Assembly: GCA_017561105.1 (NCBI GenBank) | Contig: JAFZDR010000162.1 | Span: 1 to 7,719, forward strand | DNA length: 7,719 nucleotides | Reading direction: 5' to 3' | DNA from: Alistipes sp. | Lineage (GTDB): Bacteria > Bacteroidota > Bacteroidia > Bacteroidales > Rikenellaceae | Shown here: positions 1 to 5,851 of the stretch, in pieces | Position numbering within the stretch: the stretch's first letter is position 1 | Layout of the letters: each line of letters opens with the position of its first letter | Notes under the pieces: generated by a model | The model's input: only the letters and a program-made list of their open reading frames with translations | What the model was told of the DNA's origin: nothing | The model's database searches: none | Translations under genes and position numbers: made by a program

Positions 1-448
1 GGGTAAAATGGAGCCTGAGAGTGCCGAGGTACTTGCCGATTGCGAGACCGATGCTATCATCTGCTACTGCTTCGGCAACACCAATGCCAAGCAGGTAGAG
101 GAGCGCGTTGATGCCTTTGTAGAGCGCGTAGCAAAGGCTCATCCTGATAAGGCTATTATCTTTATGCCTCCATATCTCAATGGCGAGTACTCGCTGAACC
201 TCGTAAAGCGCGAGAGCGTACTTGAGAAGAGAGCGGTTATCACTCGCAAGATGACTGCATTGGCCAAGAAATACAAGAACGTCTACTTCCTCAACATCAA
301 GGATGCGTGCGGTACCGACCTCGAGGCGAGCATCGACAACTCGCACCCGAACGATCTCGGTTTCGACCGCATCTTGAAGAGCTACGGCCCTAAGATTGCC
401 AAGATTTTGAAGAAGCACGGCATCCCGACAAACAAAATGCAACGATAA
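1..448 (+). CDS. SGNH/GDSL-family hydrolase, C-terminal part only (5' end outside window)
   Basis: This is the last 148 residues of a secreted-type SGNH esterase/lipase-like hydrolase. The frame is already open at base 2 (Gly-Lys precede the Met at position 8), and that Met aligns with an internal Met of the complete paralogue just downstream, so it is not the real start. Visible in the fragment are the block III Asn region (CFGNTN, residues 21-26 counted from that Met) and the catalytic Asp/His block V (DNSHPNDLGF, Asp110 and His113). The catalytic Ser, oxyanion Gly and any GxDLY domain or signal peptide must lie upstream. The C-terminus, with PKIAKILKKHGI, closely matches the neighbour's PKIAKILKKYGI, which points to tandem duplication. 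Where the neighbour has Asp242 this copy has a Tyr, so the two may differ in substrate. A carbohydrate esterase role is inferred; the substrate is unknown. Only 12 bases separate it from the next gene, consistent with an operon. Confidence 0.88.
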   Translation, partial: GKMEPESAEVLADCETDAIICYCFGNTNAKQVEERVDAFVERVAKAHPDKAIIFMPPYLNGEYSLNLVKRESVLEKRAVITRKMTALAKKYKNVYFLNIKDACGTDLEASIDNSHPNDLGFDRILKSYGPKIAKILKKHGIPTNKMQR

Positions 449-460
449 AAAACATCGTAT

Positions 461-1537
461 ATGAGACGATTTTTCACACTTTTAACACTCCTCTGCGCCA
501 TCACCATTTCGGCATCAGCGCAGAATATGAAGTGGGTTAATGCCACCGAGTTGGGCATTCACGGCTACACCAAAAAGAGCGACAAAAGCCCATACTATCG
601 CTTCGACTACACACCATACGAGTGGAATAACAAGACTATCGTAAGCCACGCGAAGAAGTGTACAGGTTTGTACCTCGTATTCAAGACCAACTCATCGCAG
701 ATTTCGGCTACCTGGGAGAATAGACCGGGCCGTATGGGCGACAATATGACCGGCATCGTTCAGAAGGGTCTCGACCTCTACATCAAGGAGAATGGCAAGT
801 GGATATATGCCGGAGTAGGTCGTGTTTCGACACTCCCCGAGCAGAGTAAACGCACAAAGACTCTCGTTAAGAATATGGCTGAGGGCGAGAAGGAGTTTTT
901 GCTCTATCTCCCTATATGGTGCGAGTTCTACAACCTCGAAATCGGCGTAGATAGCAACGCTACTATTGAGGGTTTGCCGTCGCCATTCCGTCACAAGGTT
1001 ATCGTTCACGGCTCGAGCATCACTCACGGAGCATCGGCTTCGCGTGCGGGCTTGACCTACACCGCCCTGCTTTCGCGTAACCTCGGTATCGACTTTGTAA
1101 ACTTCGGTTTCAGCGGCGAGTGCAAGATGCAACCGCAGTTCCTCGACTTCTTAACAAAGTGCGAGTGCGATGCATTCCTCTTCGACGCATTCTCGAACCC
1201 TAACGCACAAGAGATTGGCGAACGACTTGTTGGCTTTGTTGAGGGATTGGTTAAGGCTCATCCGGGCAAGCCGCTTATCTTCTTGCAGTCGCCTATTCTC
1301 GAGACTCTCGACACCAAGAAGTACGAGCGTCTGAGCAGCCGTATCGAGCTTTCGCGCAAGATGATGAAAGAACTCTCAAAAAAGTATAAGGATGTCTATT
1401 ACCTCGAGGTGGAAAATGTTACAGGCGAGAATGGACTTATCGACGGAAGCCACCCTACCGACCTCGGTTTCCACCGCTTCGTGGAGGCTTACCAGCCGAA
1501 GATTGCCAAGATTCTCAAAAAATACGGAATTAAATAG
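461..1537 (+). CDS. Secreted GxDLY / SGNH (Lipase_GDSL_3-type) hydrolase
   Basis: Complete 358-residue hydrolase. Residues 1-20 form a Sec signal peptide (MRRFF, a hydrophobic core, ASA|QN cleavage), so it acts in the periplasm or outside the cell. The N-terminal half (about 25-170) is a beta-rich region carrying the GLDLY motif at 103-107, the hallmark of the GxDLY domain. The C-terminal half (about 175-358) is an SGNH hydrolase. Block I is GSSITHG at 184-190 with the likely nucleophile Ser186, replacing the usual GDS. The oxyanion Gly lies in NFGFSGE (214-220), the block III Asn is about 246, and block V is DGSHPTDLGF with Asp328 and His331. The triad therefore looks intact. Family members are usually esterases acting on acylated carbohydrates, but the substrate is not readable here. 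It is a paralogue of the truncated gene upstream and is followed after 9 bases by a phosphoesterase, so the three are probably co-transcribed. The start is chosen because the signal peptide begins there. Confidence 0.93.
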   Translation: MRRFFTLLTLLCAITISASAQNMKWVNATELGIHGYTKKSDKSPYYRFDYTPYEWNNKTIVSHAKKCTGLYLVFKTNSSQISATWENRPGRMGDNMTGIVQKGLDLYIKENGKWIYAGVGRVSTLPEQSKRTKTLVKNMAEGEKEFLLYLPIWCEFYNLEIGVDSNATIEGLPSPFRHKVIVHGSSITHGASASRAGLTYTALLSRNLGIDFVNFGFSGECKMQPQFLDFLTKCECDAFLFDAFSNPNAQEIGERLVGFVEGLVKAHPGKPLIFLQSPILETLDTKKYERLSSRIELSRKMMKELSKKYKDVYYLEVENVTGENGLIDGSHPTDLGFHRFVEAYQPKIAKILKKYGIK

Positions 1538-1546
1538 TCTACTACT

Positions 1547-2482
1547 ATGAGAAGGTTAATTCTATCGGTTATCACAGCTACATTTGTACTCCTCGGAGCA
1601 TCGGCACACAACCCAAAGGCGTGGCGCAAGCTCAAGAGCGATGTAAATGTATTTGTAATGAGCGACTCGGGTCGTGAGGGTTGCTACGACCAGCAGCTTA
1701 TTGCCAACCTTATGGGCGAGATGGCCGCTAAAATCAAGCCGAAATGCGTGCTTGCTACAGGTGATATTCACCACGGCAACGGCGTAAAGAGTGTCAAAGA
1801 CAACGATTGGGCGCAGAATTTTGCGGATGTTTACACCCATCCGAAGTTGAAGATGGAGTGGCACTCGGCACTCGGCAATCACGAGTATCGAGGTAATACG
1901 CAGGCCGTATTCGACTACTCCAAGGTTAGCCCTATTTGGAATACTCCCGATAGATACTACACCAAGGTTATCAAGGCTAAAGGCACAAGCGTTCGCCTGG
2001 TTATTATCGACACTACACCTTTGATCGAGAAGTATCGTTCAGGCAACAGATACCCCGATTGCGTCAGTCAGGACAAGGACGAGCAGTTGAAGTGGTTGAA
2101 GAAGGTATTGAGCGAGGCGCAGGAGGATTGGGTTATCGTTGCGGGTCACCACCCTATCCACGCCGATACAAAGAAGAACAAGATCGAGCGCACCGACATG
2201 CGCAACAGCGTGGACAAGGTTCTCCGCAAGCATAAGAATGTTGCGATGTATATCTGCGGACACATCCACAATTTCCAGCACCTGCGCGACAAGAAGAGCC
2301 ATATCGACTATATCGTAAACTCGTCGGGCTCGTACAGCCGTAGTGTAAGGATGACCAAGCGCACCATCTATTGCAGTGGCGAACCGGGTTTCTCGGTAAT
2401 ATCTGCCAACGAGAAGGAGCTTCGTCTGCACATGATCGACAAAAACGGAAATGTGCTCCACACCGTACAGCGCAATAAGTAG
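1547..2482 (+). CDS. Secreted purple/tartrate-resistant acid phosphatase-like metallophosphoesterase
   Basis: This 311-residue enzyme resembles small (ACP5/TRAP-like) purple acid phosphatases along its length and should hydrolyse phosphomonoesters outside the cytoplasm. Residues 1-20 are a signal peptide (GASA|HN). The metal-binding motifs are in family order: Asp40 in MSDSGREG; GDIHH at 72-76 (Asp73); GNHE at 110-113 (Asn111, His112); VAGHHP at 198-203 (His201); and GHIH at 238-241 (His239, His241). The stretch after motif III (EYRGNTQAVFDYSKVS) also matches the TRAP pattern of GN..AQ..YSK.S. The notable difference is His76, which sits where purple acid phosphatases have the Fe(III)-binding Tyr of GDxxY. 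A binuclear site is still expected, but probably not a purple one. It lies 9 bases after the SGNH gene and is the last gene before a hairpin terminator, which suggests joint action with the esterases. Substrate is unknown. Confidence 0.9.
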   Translation: MRRLILSVITATFVLLGASAHNPKAWRKLKSDVNVFVMSDSGREGCYDQQLIANLMGEMAAKIKPKCVLATGDIHHGNGVKSVKDNDWAQNFADVYTHPKLKMEWHSALGNHEYRGNTQAVFDYSKVSPIWNTPDRYYTKVIKAKGTSVRLVIIDTTPLIEKYRSGNRYPDCVSQDKDEQLKWLKKVLSEAQEDWVIVAGHHPIHADTKKNKIERTDMRNSVDKVLRKHKNVAMYICGHIHNFQHLRDKKSHIDYIVNSSGSYSRSVRMTKRTIYCSGEPGFSVISANEKELRLHMIDKNGNVLHTVQRNK

Positions 2483-2515
2483 CATAGGCCGACAAGGCAA
2501 AAAACCGCACTCTAC

Positions 2516-2552
2516 ACACTCTCGTCTGATGTTTTTCGGGCGAGAGTGTTTT
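2516..2552 (+). terminator. Hairpin terminator after the phosphoesterase gene
   Basis: A perfect 9-base inverted repeat, ACACTCTCG (2516-2524) with CGAGAGTGT (2541-2549), can be extended inward by TCTG/CGGG with two G-U pairs, leaving an 8-base loop (ATGTTTTT). A short T run follows (2549-2552), and an A run (2499-2504) lies upstream. It falls 34 bases after the stop codon, a sensible place to end the first operon. The T tract is short, so termination may be leaky. Confidence 0.7.
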
Positions 2553-2579
2553 GCTATTCAAGTATTATTTATATCTTTG
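2550..2579 (+). promoter_or_regulatory. Bacteroidetes-type promoter for the AspT/YidE-family gene
   Basis: TATCTTTG at 2572-2579 matches the Bacteroidetes -7 consensus TAnnTTTG exactly. A TTTG at 2550-2553 could serve as the -33 element with an 18-base spacer, slightly shorter than usual. Transcription would begin near 2584-2588, giving a leader of roughly 45-50 bases before the ATG at 2633. The -33 element directly abuts the right arm of the preceding terminator. Confidence 0.72.
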
Positions 2580-2582
2580 CAC

Positions 2583-2606
2583 CGCTTTTCGAGTTCTTCG
2601 AAAGCG
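2583..2606 (+). promoter_or_regulatory. Possible 5'-leader stem-loop
   Basis: CGCTTTTCGA (2583-2592) can pair with TCGAAAGCG (2598-2606), giving nine base pairs with one bulged T (2589) and a 5-base loop. It would lie at or within a few bases of the 5' end of the predicted transporter transcript. A role in mRNA stability or translation is inferred only; no known riboswitch is recognised, and chance cannot be excluded. Confidence 0.35.
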
Positions 2607-2632
2607 ATGTTAGGTTTTATAAATTGAAAAAT

Positions 2633-4282
2633 ATGGAATGGTTAAGTAATCTATTCACAAGCCACTCTATCGCAAGTGCAGTGATTATTCTCGCACTTAC
2701 GATCGCTATAGGTATGATGCTCAACCGAATAAAGTTCGGTTCGGTATCGCTTGGCGTAACATGGGTGCTCTTTGTAGGTATTATTCTTTCACACTTTGGT
2801 CTTACCATCGACCACGAGATTTGCCACTTCATCAAGGAGTTTGGTCTGATCTTGTTTGTCTACTCTATCGGTATCCAGGTGGGACCAAGCTTTATCTCTT
2901 CGTTGCGTGATGGCGGTATCAAGTTGAATATGTTGGCCATGCTGATTATCTTCTTGGGCTGCGTAATCTGCTACGGAATACATGTTATTACGGGCGAGGA
3001 CCTCACCACAATGGTCGGTGTATTGTCGGGTGCAGTAACCAACACCCCAGGTTTGGGTGCAGCGCAGAGCGTAGCAGGCGATAAGGCTTCGACCATGGCT
3101 ACAGCATACGCTGTGGCATATCCGCTCGGTGTTGTAGGTATCATCCTCTCGATGTTGATTATCCGCGGTATCTTCCGCATTAAGATCGACCGCGAGGCGG
3201 CAAAGGCTACTCGTTCGGATGCTCCACGCACCGTACGCATCGATGTTCGCGTAACAAACCACGCTGTATTTGGCAAGACTATCGAGGATATCAGCCGTAT
3301 CACCCGCAGTCAGTTTGTTGTGGCGCGTATCTTCGACCACGAAAACCAGCAGCGCATTGCATCGGGTCAGACCGAGTTGCAGGAGAACGACATCTTGCGT
3401 ATCGTTGTGAGCAGTCAGGATGTAGATTTGGTGCAGTCGCTTATCGGTGATGTAGTAAAGGTCGATGCTGCCGAGTGGGGCAGCGCATCGTCGCACCTCG
3501 AGAAGCGTCGTATCGTGGTTACCAAGCCTGAGCTCAACGGAAAGCACATCGGCGACCTCCATATCCGCGAGAACTACCATGTAACCATCACCCGCGTGGT
3601 GCGTGCAGGTATCGAGCTCGTTGCAACCTACGAGTTGCGCTTGCAGATGGGCGATGTTGTAGTAGTTGTGGGTCGCGCCAACGACCTCGACCAGGTTTCG
3701 ACAATCCTCGGTAACTCGGTTAAGCGTCTTGACCGTCCAAACCTTACCCCTATATTTATCGGTATGTTCCTCGGAGTATTGCTCGGCTCTATTCCGATTG
3801 CTATTCCGGGTGTTCCGCAGGCTGTAAAGCTCGGTTTGGCAGGTGGTCCGCTTATCGTGGCTATCCTCTTGGCTAAGTACGGTCCGAAGTATAAGCTCAA
3901 CACCTTTACTACAAACTCGGCAAATATGATGATTCGCGAGATCGGTATCTCACTCTTTCTCGCAGCCGTTGGTTTGGGTGCTGGCGAGGGCTTTGTCGAT
4001 GCTATCGCAAACGGAGGTTACTGGTGGATATTGTTCGGTGTGGCAATCACAATGTTGCCGCTCCTTATCGTAGGTATCATCGCTCGCAAGGGCATGAAGA
4101 TGGACTACTTCTCGATTATGGGACTTCTTTCGGGTGCGATGACCGATCCTCCGGCATTGGCCTACGCAAACACCGTAGCGACAAACGACCGCGCAGCCGT
4201 AGCCTACGCAACAGTCTATCCGCTGACGATGTTCCTTCGAATTTTCACGGCACAGATTTTGGCACTGATAGCTCTCAGCTAA
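2633..4282 (+). CDS. AspT/YidE/YbjL-family putative transporter (AspT-RCK_C-RCK_C-AspT)
   Basis: A 549-residue inner-membrane protein of the aspartate-alanine exchanger family; E. coli YidE has nearly the same length. It has an N-terminal membrane half (helices around 13-30, 38-55, 66-90, 99-118, 159-180). Two cytoplasmic TrkA-C/RCK_C domains follow (about 200-275 and 290-362), then a second membrane half (about 371-548). The halves are an internal duplication, each with the family signature: GAVTNTPGLGAAQ at 133-145 and GAMTDPPALAYAN at 501-513. Characterised AspT swaps aspartate for alanine, but most relatives have no proven substrate, so none is assigned. The ATG at 2633 is chosen because an in-frame GTG at 2546 lies inside the terminator hairpin and upstream of the predicted promoter; it would add 29 residues that cannot be on the mRNA from that promoter. 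The gene appears monocistronic, with its own promoter and terminator. RCK_C domains often bind small ligands, suggesting gating by a metabolite. Confidence 0.93.
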   Translation: MEWLSNLFTSHSIASAVIILALTIAIGMMLNRIKFGSVSLGVTWVLFVGIILSHFGLTIDHEICHFIKEFGLILFVYSIGIQVGPSFISSLRDGGIKLNMLAMLIIFLGCVICYGIHVITGEDLTTMVGVLSGAVTNTPGLGAAQSVAGDKASTMATAYAVAYPLGVVGIILSMLIIRGIFRIKIDREAAKATRSDAPRTVRIDVRVTNHAVFGKTIEDISRITRSQFVVARIFDHENQQRIASGQTELQENDILRIVVSSQDVDLVQSLIGDVVKVDAAEWGSASSHLEKRRIVVTKPELNGKHIGDLHIRENYHVTITRVVRAGIELVATYELRLQMGDVVVVVGRANDLDQVSTILGNSVKRLDRPNLTPIFIGMFLGVLLGSIPIAIPGVPQAVKLGLAGGPLIVAILLAKYGPKYKLNTFTTNSANMMIREIGISLFLAAVGLGAGEGFVDAIANGGYWWILFGVAITMLPLLIVGIIARKGMKMDYFSIMGLLSGAMTDPPALAYANTVATNDRAAVAYATVYPLTMFLRIFTAQILALIALS

Positions 4283-4306
4283 AAGACGAGAGATGAAAGA
4301 CGAGAG
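4282..4306 (+). repeat. Short tandem direct repeat (AAAGACGAGAG x2)
   Basis: The 11-base unit AAAGACGAGAG occurs at 4282-4292, overlapping the last base of the transporter stop codon, and again at 4296-4306 (14-base period). The second copy forms the left arm of the terminator that follows; the first is a spare copy that could compete for the right arm. Confidence 0.75.
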
Positions 4307-4336
4307 AAAATTTATTTCTTTCGTCTTTCTCTTTTA
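4296..4336 (+). terminator. Strong intrinsic terminator after the transporter gene
   Basis: AAAGACGAGAGAAA (4296-4309) pairs with TTTCTTTCGTCTTT (4315-4328) over 14 positions with a single G-U pair and a 5-base loop (ATTTA). A pyrimidine run ending in TTTT (4329-4335) follows. The hairpin starts 13 bases after the stop codon and separates the transporter from the next promoter. Confidence 0.85.
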
Positions 4337-4351
4337 TTAGAAAAAATTTCT

Positions 4352-4359
4352 TACCTTTG
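4352..4359 (+). promoter_or_regulatory. Bacteroidetes-type -7 element for the DUF4301-GH20 transcript
   Basis: TACCTTTG matches the TAnnTTTG consensus exactly. No clean TTTG is present at the usual -33 distance; that area is the pyrimidine tail of the preceding terminator, with TTTC at 4326-4329 the nearest candidate. Transcription would begin near 4364-4368, leaving an A-rich leader of about 30 bases before the ATG at 4396 and no Shine-Dalgarno sequence. Confidence 0.65.
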
Positions 4360-4395
4360 GTAGGATAATAGCAAAACCTTAAAACTACATATACT

Positions 4396-5829
4396 ATGTT
4401 CAACGAAAATCAGATTCACGAGATTGAGGCTCACGGCTTGACAGTAGCTCAGGTTGAGGCACAGATTGAGGCATTTAAGCGCGGATTTCCATCGCTCGAA
4501 GTTGTAAAGGCTGCATCGCCCGAAGATGGTATCACCTGCCTTTCGGAGGAGGAGTGCGCAGAGGCGGTAAAGTTCTACGAGGGCGTTGCCGACGAGCTCG
4601 AGGTTGTTAAGTTCGTACCCGCATCGGGTGCTGCAACCCGTATGTTCAAGGAGTTGTTCGAGTTTGTGAACGACGACAAGCGCGGTAAGGGTATCGATAC
4701 GCTCCTCGAGAATATCGAGAAGTTCGCCTTCTACGAGGAGTTGAAGGCTACAGGCGTAGATTTCACCAATGACAAGGCTGTCGTTTCGGCAATCATTAAG
4801 GAGGGTCTTAACTACGGAGCAAAACCAAAGGGCTTGGTAACCTTCCACAGCTACGAGGATGGTGCTCGCAAGGCTATCGAGGAGCACTTGATGGAGGGCG
4901 CACAGTATGGCGCATCGAAGGGCATTTCGCGACTTCACTTCACCGTATCACCCGAGCATAAGGCTGCATTCAAGGCGTTGCTCGACGAGCGCGTGGCATA
5001 CTACGAGGCTAAGTTCGGCATCAAGTACGACATCTCCTTCTCGGAGCAGAAGCCTTCGACCGACACTATCGCCGTAAACCCCGACAACACTCCGTTCCTC
5101 ACAGACGAGGGTAAGTTGTTGTTCCGTCCTGCAGGCCATGGAGCATTGCTCTCGAACTTGAACGATATCGATGCCGATATTATCTTCGTGAAGAATATCG
5201 ACAATGTTACAACCGACGCACTTCGCGACAACACTATTCGCTACAAGAAGGCGTTGGCCGGCATACTGTTGGCTACTCAGTTGCAGGCGTATGTACGCTT
5301 GCTGGCCCTTAAAGATGGAACAGCCGACTTGGCAGAGGTTGCCGAGTTTGTCGAGAAGAAGCTCTGCACTAAGCTCCCTGCCGAGTACGATGCTGAGCTC
5401 TTGACAGCTCTGCTCGATCGTCCTATCCGCGTTTGCGGTATGGTACGCAACGAGGGCGAGCCCGGTGGTGGTCCGTTCTGGGTTAAGAATGAGGATGGCA
5501 CACAGTCGTTGCAGATTGCCGAGTCGAGCCAGATCTCGGCCGAGGATATGCCTTTGATGAAGGAGGCAACCCACTTCAACCCGGTTGATTTGGTTTGCGG
5601 CGTACGCAGAGCCGACGGTTCGAAGTTCGATTTAATGGGCTACACCGACCCTAAGACAGGTTTCATTTCGTCGAAGTCGAGCGGTGGTCGCGAGCTCCGC
5701 GCTCAGGAGTTACCGGGTTTGTGGAATGGCGCAATGGCGAAGTGGAACACAATCTTTGTGGATGTACCTATCTCGACATTCTCGCCGGTAAAGGTCGTGC
5801 AGGATTTGCTCCGCCCACAGCACCAATAG
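4396..5829 (+). CDS. DUF4301 family protein, probable nucleotidyltransferase fold
   Basis: A 477-residue protein with no signal peptide or membrane segment, so cytoplasmic. I recognise it as DUF4301, a Bacteroidetes family without an assigned function. Its motifs fall in the same order as in UDP-sugar (UDP-HexNAc type) pyrophosphorylases. FVPASGAATRMFK (73-85) is in the place of the glycine-rich G-x-G-T-R loop, and KPKGLVTF (143-150) is in the place of the PKG segment. FSEQKPSTD (215-223) matches the Q-rich stretch. RPAGHGALL (244-252) recalls PDGNGGLY, followed by KNIDNV (266-271), like VDN. IAESSQIS (374-381) recalls VEYSEIS. These comparisons come from memory of family motifs and support a GT-A-like fold; activity is not shown. 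A second conserved-looking block, RNEGEPGGGPFWV (351-363) and PGLWNGAM (440-447), looks family-specific. The gene follows a promoter and precedes a hexosaminidase by 22 bases. A role in sugar-nucleotide metabolism is possible but inferred. Confidence 0.85.
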   Translation: MFNENQIHEIEAHGLTVAQVEAQIEAFKRGFPSLEVVKAASPEDGITCLSEEECAEAVKFYEGVADELEVVKFVPASGAATRMFKELFEFVNDDKRGKGIDTLLENIEKFAFYEELKATGVDFTNDKAVVSAIIKEGLNYGAKPKGLVTFHSYEDGARKAIEEHLMEGAQYGASKGISRLHFTVSPEHKAAFKALLDERVAYYEAKFGIKYDISFSEQKPSTDTIAVNPDNTPFLTDEGKLLFRPAGHGALLSNLNDIDADIIFVKNIDNVTTDALRDNTIRYKKALAGILLATQLQAYVRLLALKDGTADLAEVAEFVEKKLCTKLPAEYDAELLTALLDRPIRVCGMVRNEGEPGGGPFWVKNEDGTQSLQIAESSQISAEDMPLMKEATHFNPVDLVCGVRRADGSKFDLMGYTDPKTGFISSKSSGGRELRAQELPGLWNGAMAKWNTIFVDVPISTFSPVKVVQDLLRPQHQ

Positions 5830-5851
5830 TCTAATCACAAAGTATAGATAT

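Noticed and set aside
8..10. ATG at position 8 as the start of the first gene
   Set aside because: The frame is open before it, and the residues around it align with the interior of the downstream paralogue, so the real start is outside the window.
2546..2548. GTG as start of the transporter
   Set aside because: It is inside the terminator stem and upstream of the predicted promoter; the ATG at 2633 gives the family-typical length.
2789..3580. Long open frame on the - strand (263 codons) opposite the transporter gene
   Set aside because: It lies wholly inside a well-supported family member. Its translation is low in recognisable motifs, and similar antisense frames appear opposite every gene here, as expected from the codon bias.
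4024..4296. 90-codon + strand frame overlapping the transporter 3' end
   Set aside because: It is an out-of-frame overlap with the second membrane half, rich in charged residues with no recognisable motif.
4948..5574. Long - strand open frame (208 codons) opposite the DUF4301 gene
   Set aside because: The + strand protein has family motifs throughout this range. The antisense product has no recognisable domain, promoter or start context.
5751..5758. AATCTTTG near the end of the DUF4301 gene as a promoter for the GH20 gene
   Set aside because: It lacks the leading TA of the -7 consensus and lies within coding sequence with no clear -33 element; co-transcription from the upstream promoter is simpler.
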